A stretch of DNA of 64,000 bases from an uncultured Prevotella sp. (GTDB lineage: Bacteria; Bacteroidota; Bacteroidia; Bacteroidales; Bacteroidaceae). The position numbers and the translations under genes were made by a program. A model generated the notes under the pieces. That model saw only the letters and a list, made by a program, of their open reading frames with translations, was not told where the DNA came from and did no database searches. Positions 62,880 through 64,000 of this stretch are shown one piece after another. The stretch covers positions 1-64,000 of the forward strand of contig CAMAHD010000001.1 of assembly GCA_945834405.1 (NCBI GenBank), in the 5' to 3' direction. Every line of letters starts with the position of its first letter. Position 1 is the first letter of the stretch.

Positions 62880-63948
62880 CGGACGCTATATCATTAACGG
62901 TGATTTCTTTCGGACGGACAGCAGCAGCATTGTTCCTGGACTTATTTAATTCGGCAGATCTTGGGGCTAAGCTGTGGTTTTCCTTATGCAAGGCATCCAG
63001 ACTGCTCTGTCTCCAACGGCGATAGGACTCATTAGCCATAGCACCACGCACTCCCTGACGATAGGCATCGACAAAGGGAACAACAAGGTAATCCAAGATG
63101 CTCTCACTATGACGGAGGTAACGCTCCAGCAAAACAAGCTCGGCATGGATGCGGACAAGACGCATATCGACCTCACGGGCAATACGCAGACGGTCGGACA
63201 TCCATAACAGATGATAGGTTCCGTTATCTTCCTCTATCTGCTCGTTATTACTGTACTGGTAGCGAAGCTCCACAGAACAGCCGGGGTGCTCGGCCATAAT
63301 CTCCTGCTGACGCTGGTTGACCTGCTTGCTACGCTCGCTCTCGGACATGTCATTGGAAAACTGCATGTTATCCACCATATCGGAAGTGGAATAGTTGGCA
63401 TCGAGCGACCAGGAAATACGTAGGATGCTACGGTGGGTTCTAAGGGTGAAGAATAGACAGTCTTTCCATGTCTCGGTACGGACATTGATGACATTACCAC
63501 GGAAAACGACATTCACACCCATGCTCTCAATCTTTCCGTTGCGAACCCATGTCAGATTCTCCCAATGACCGTCATCAACCCATGTAACACCGTAGTTGAC
63601 TTCACACTCCTTCATAATGGCAGGCATACGATAGCAGCCATCACCTTCTCCGGCATAATCGCCATAAGCGGTATTATAGGCGTTCTGGGCTGCCAAACGG
63701 GCATCCTCCCATTTCTTTTTCTCGGCCTCCTTGGCAGAGATCTTATCTTTAATGTCGTTATACTCAGAACGGTAACTCTGGGCAACATCATAGTCGGGAG
63801 TCTCGGCAATAAGCTTCAGAAGCTCAGACTGACGGGCTTTCAAGGTATTGATCTCGGTATTCAGGGCGGAAATTTTCTCATTACACTCCTGAATCCTATT
63901 CTTATACTCCTGCAAACTGCTGCCATCATTGCTGGCAGTGGTGGCCAT
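62869..63948 (-). CDS. Coiled-coil conjugation protein (may extend past the window)
   Basis: ORF; frame stays open upstream of the ATG to the window end (HIYDDEGPKPDAYKEEA-M); AAGGAGG lies upstream of the ATG. Confidence 0.55.
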   Translation of the reverse strand: MATTASNDGSSLQEYKNRIQECNEKISALNTEINTLKARQSELLKLIAETPDYDVAQSYRSEYNDIKDKISAKEAEKKKWEDARLAAQNAYNTAYGDYAGEGDGCYRMPAIMKECEVNYGVTWVDDGHWENLTWVRNGKIESMGVNVVFRGNVINVRTETWKDCLFFTLRTHRSILRISWSLDANYSTSDMVDNMQFSNDMSESERSKQVNQRQQEIMAEHPGCSVELRYQYSNNEQIEEDNGTYHLLWMSDRLRIAREVDMRLVRIHAELVLLERYLRHSESILDYLVVPFVDAYRQGVRGAMANESYRRWRQSSLDALHKENHSLAPRSAELNKSRNNAAAVRPKEITVNDIASDEK

Positions 63949-64000
63949 AGCTTCCTCCTTATAGGCATCAGGCTTAGGCCCTTCATCGTCATAGATATGA

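Overview
The window is one contiguous accessory region of a Bacteroidales-type conjugative element (large plasmid or ICE; Prevotella/Bacteroides-like by promoter style and Tra families). No rRNA, tRNA, CRISPR array, integrase or recognisable Rep gene was seen. Layout: (i) + strand mobilisation block 0.3-8 kb with a MOBV-type relaxase preceded by an unusual cluster of about nine small hairpins (candidate oriT); (ii) + strand block 8.1-17.5 kb with an OmpA-like protein, a Bax-inhibitor-1 family protein, DUF3945-like repeats, a bacterial PH-domain protein, small secreted proteins and a VirD4-type coupling protein; (iii) a divergent promoter locus at 19.3 kb; (iv) a - strand block 48.0-20.6 kb encoding a 7,176-aa 'polyvalent' protein (N6-methylase, SNF2-like helicase, MutS-I-like modules, two ART-like domains, two zincin-like domains, 2H-phosphoesterase-like, PRTase-like and nucleotidyltransferase domains, ArdC-N-like domain), then a muralytic enzyme, an OB-fold/SSB-like protein, another zincin protein and an ArdC protein; (v) a mosaic 48.2-50.7 kb region with a pseudogene and truncated, patch-converted copies of the coupling protein and TraM; (vi) a - strand Tra (T4SS) operon 64.0-50.7 kb (TraJ, K, L?, M, N, O, E). 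The strongest new signal is a shared promoter architecture: an 11-bp core GTTAAATCAAG followed after exactly 41 nt by a TAnnTTTG-like -7 box, found five times, each 24-39 nt before the first gene of a transcription unit. It looks like a private regulon of the element. All family calls come from reading motifs by eye; no searches were run.
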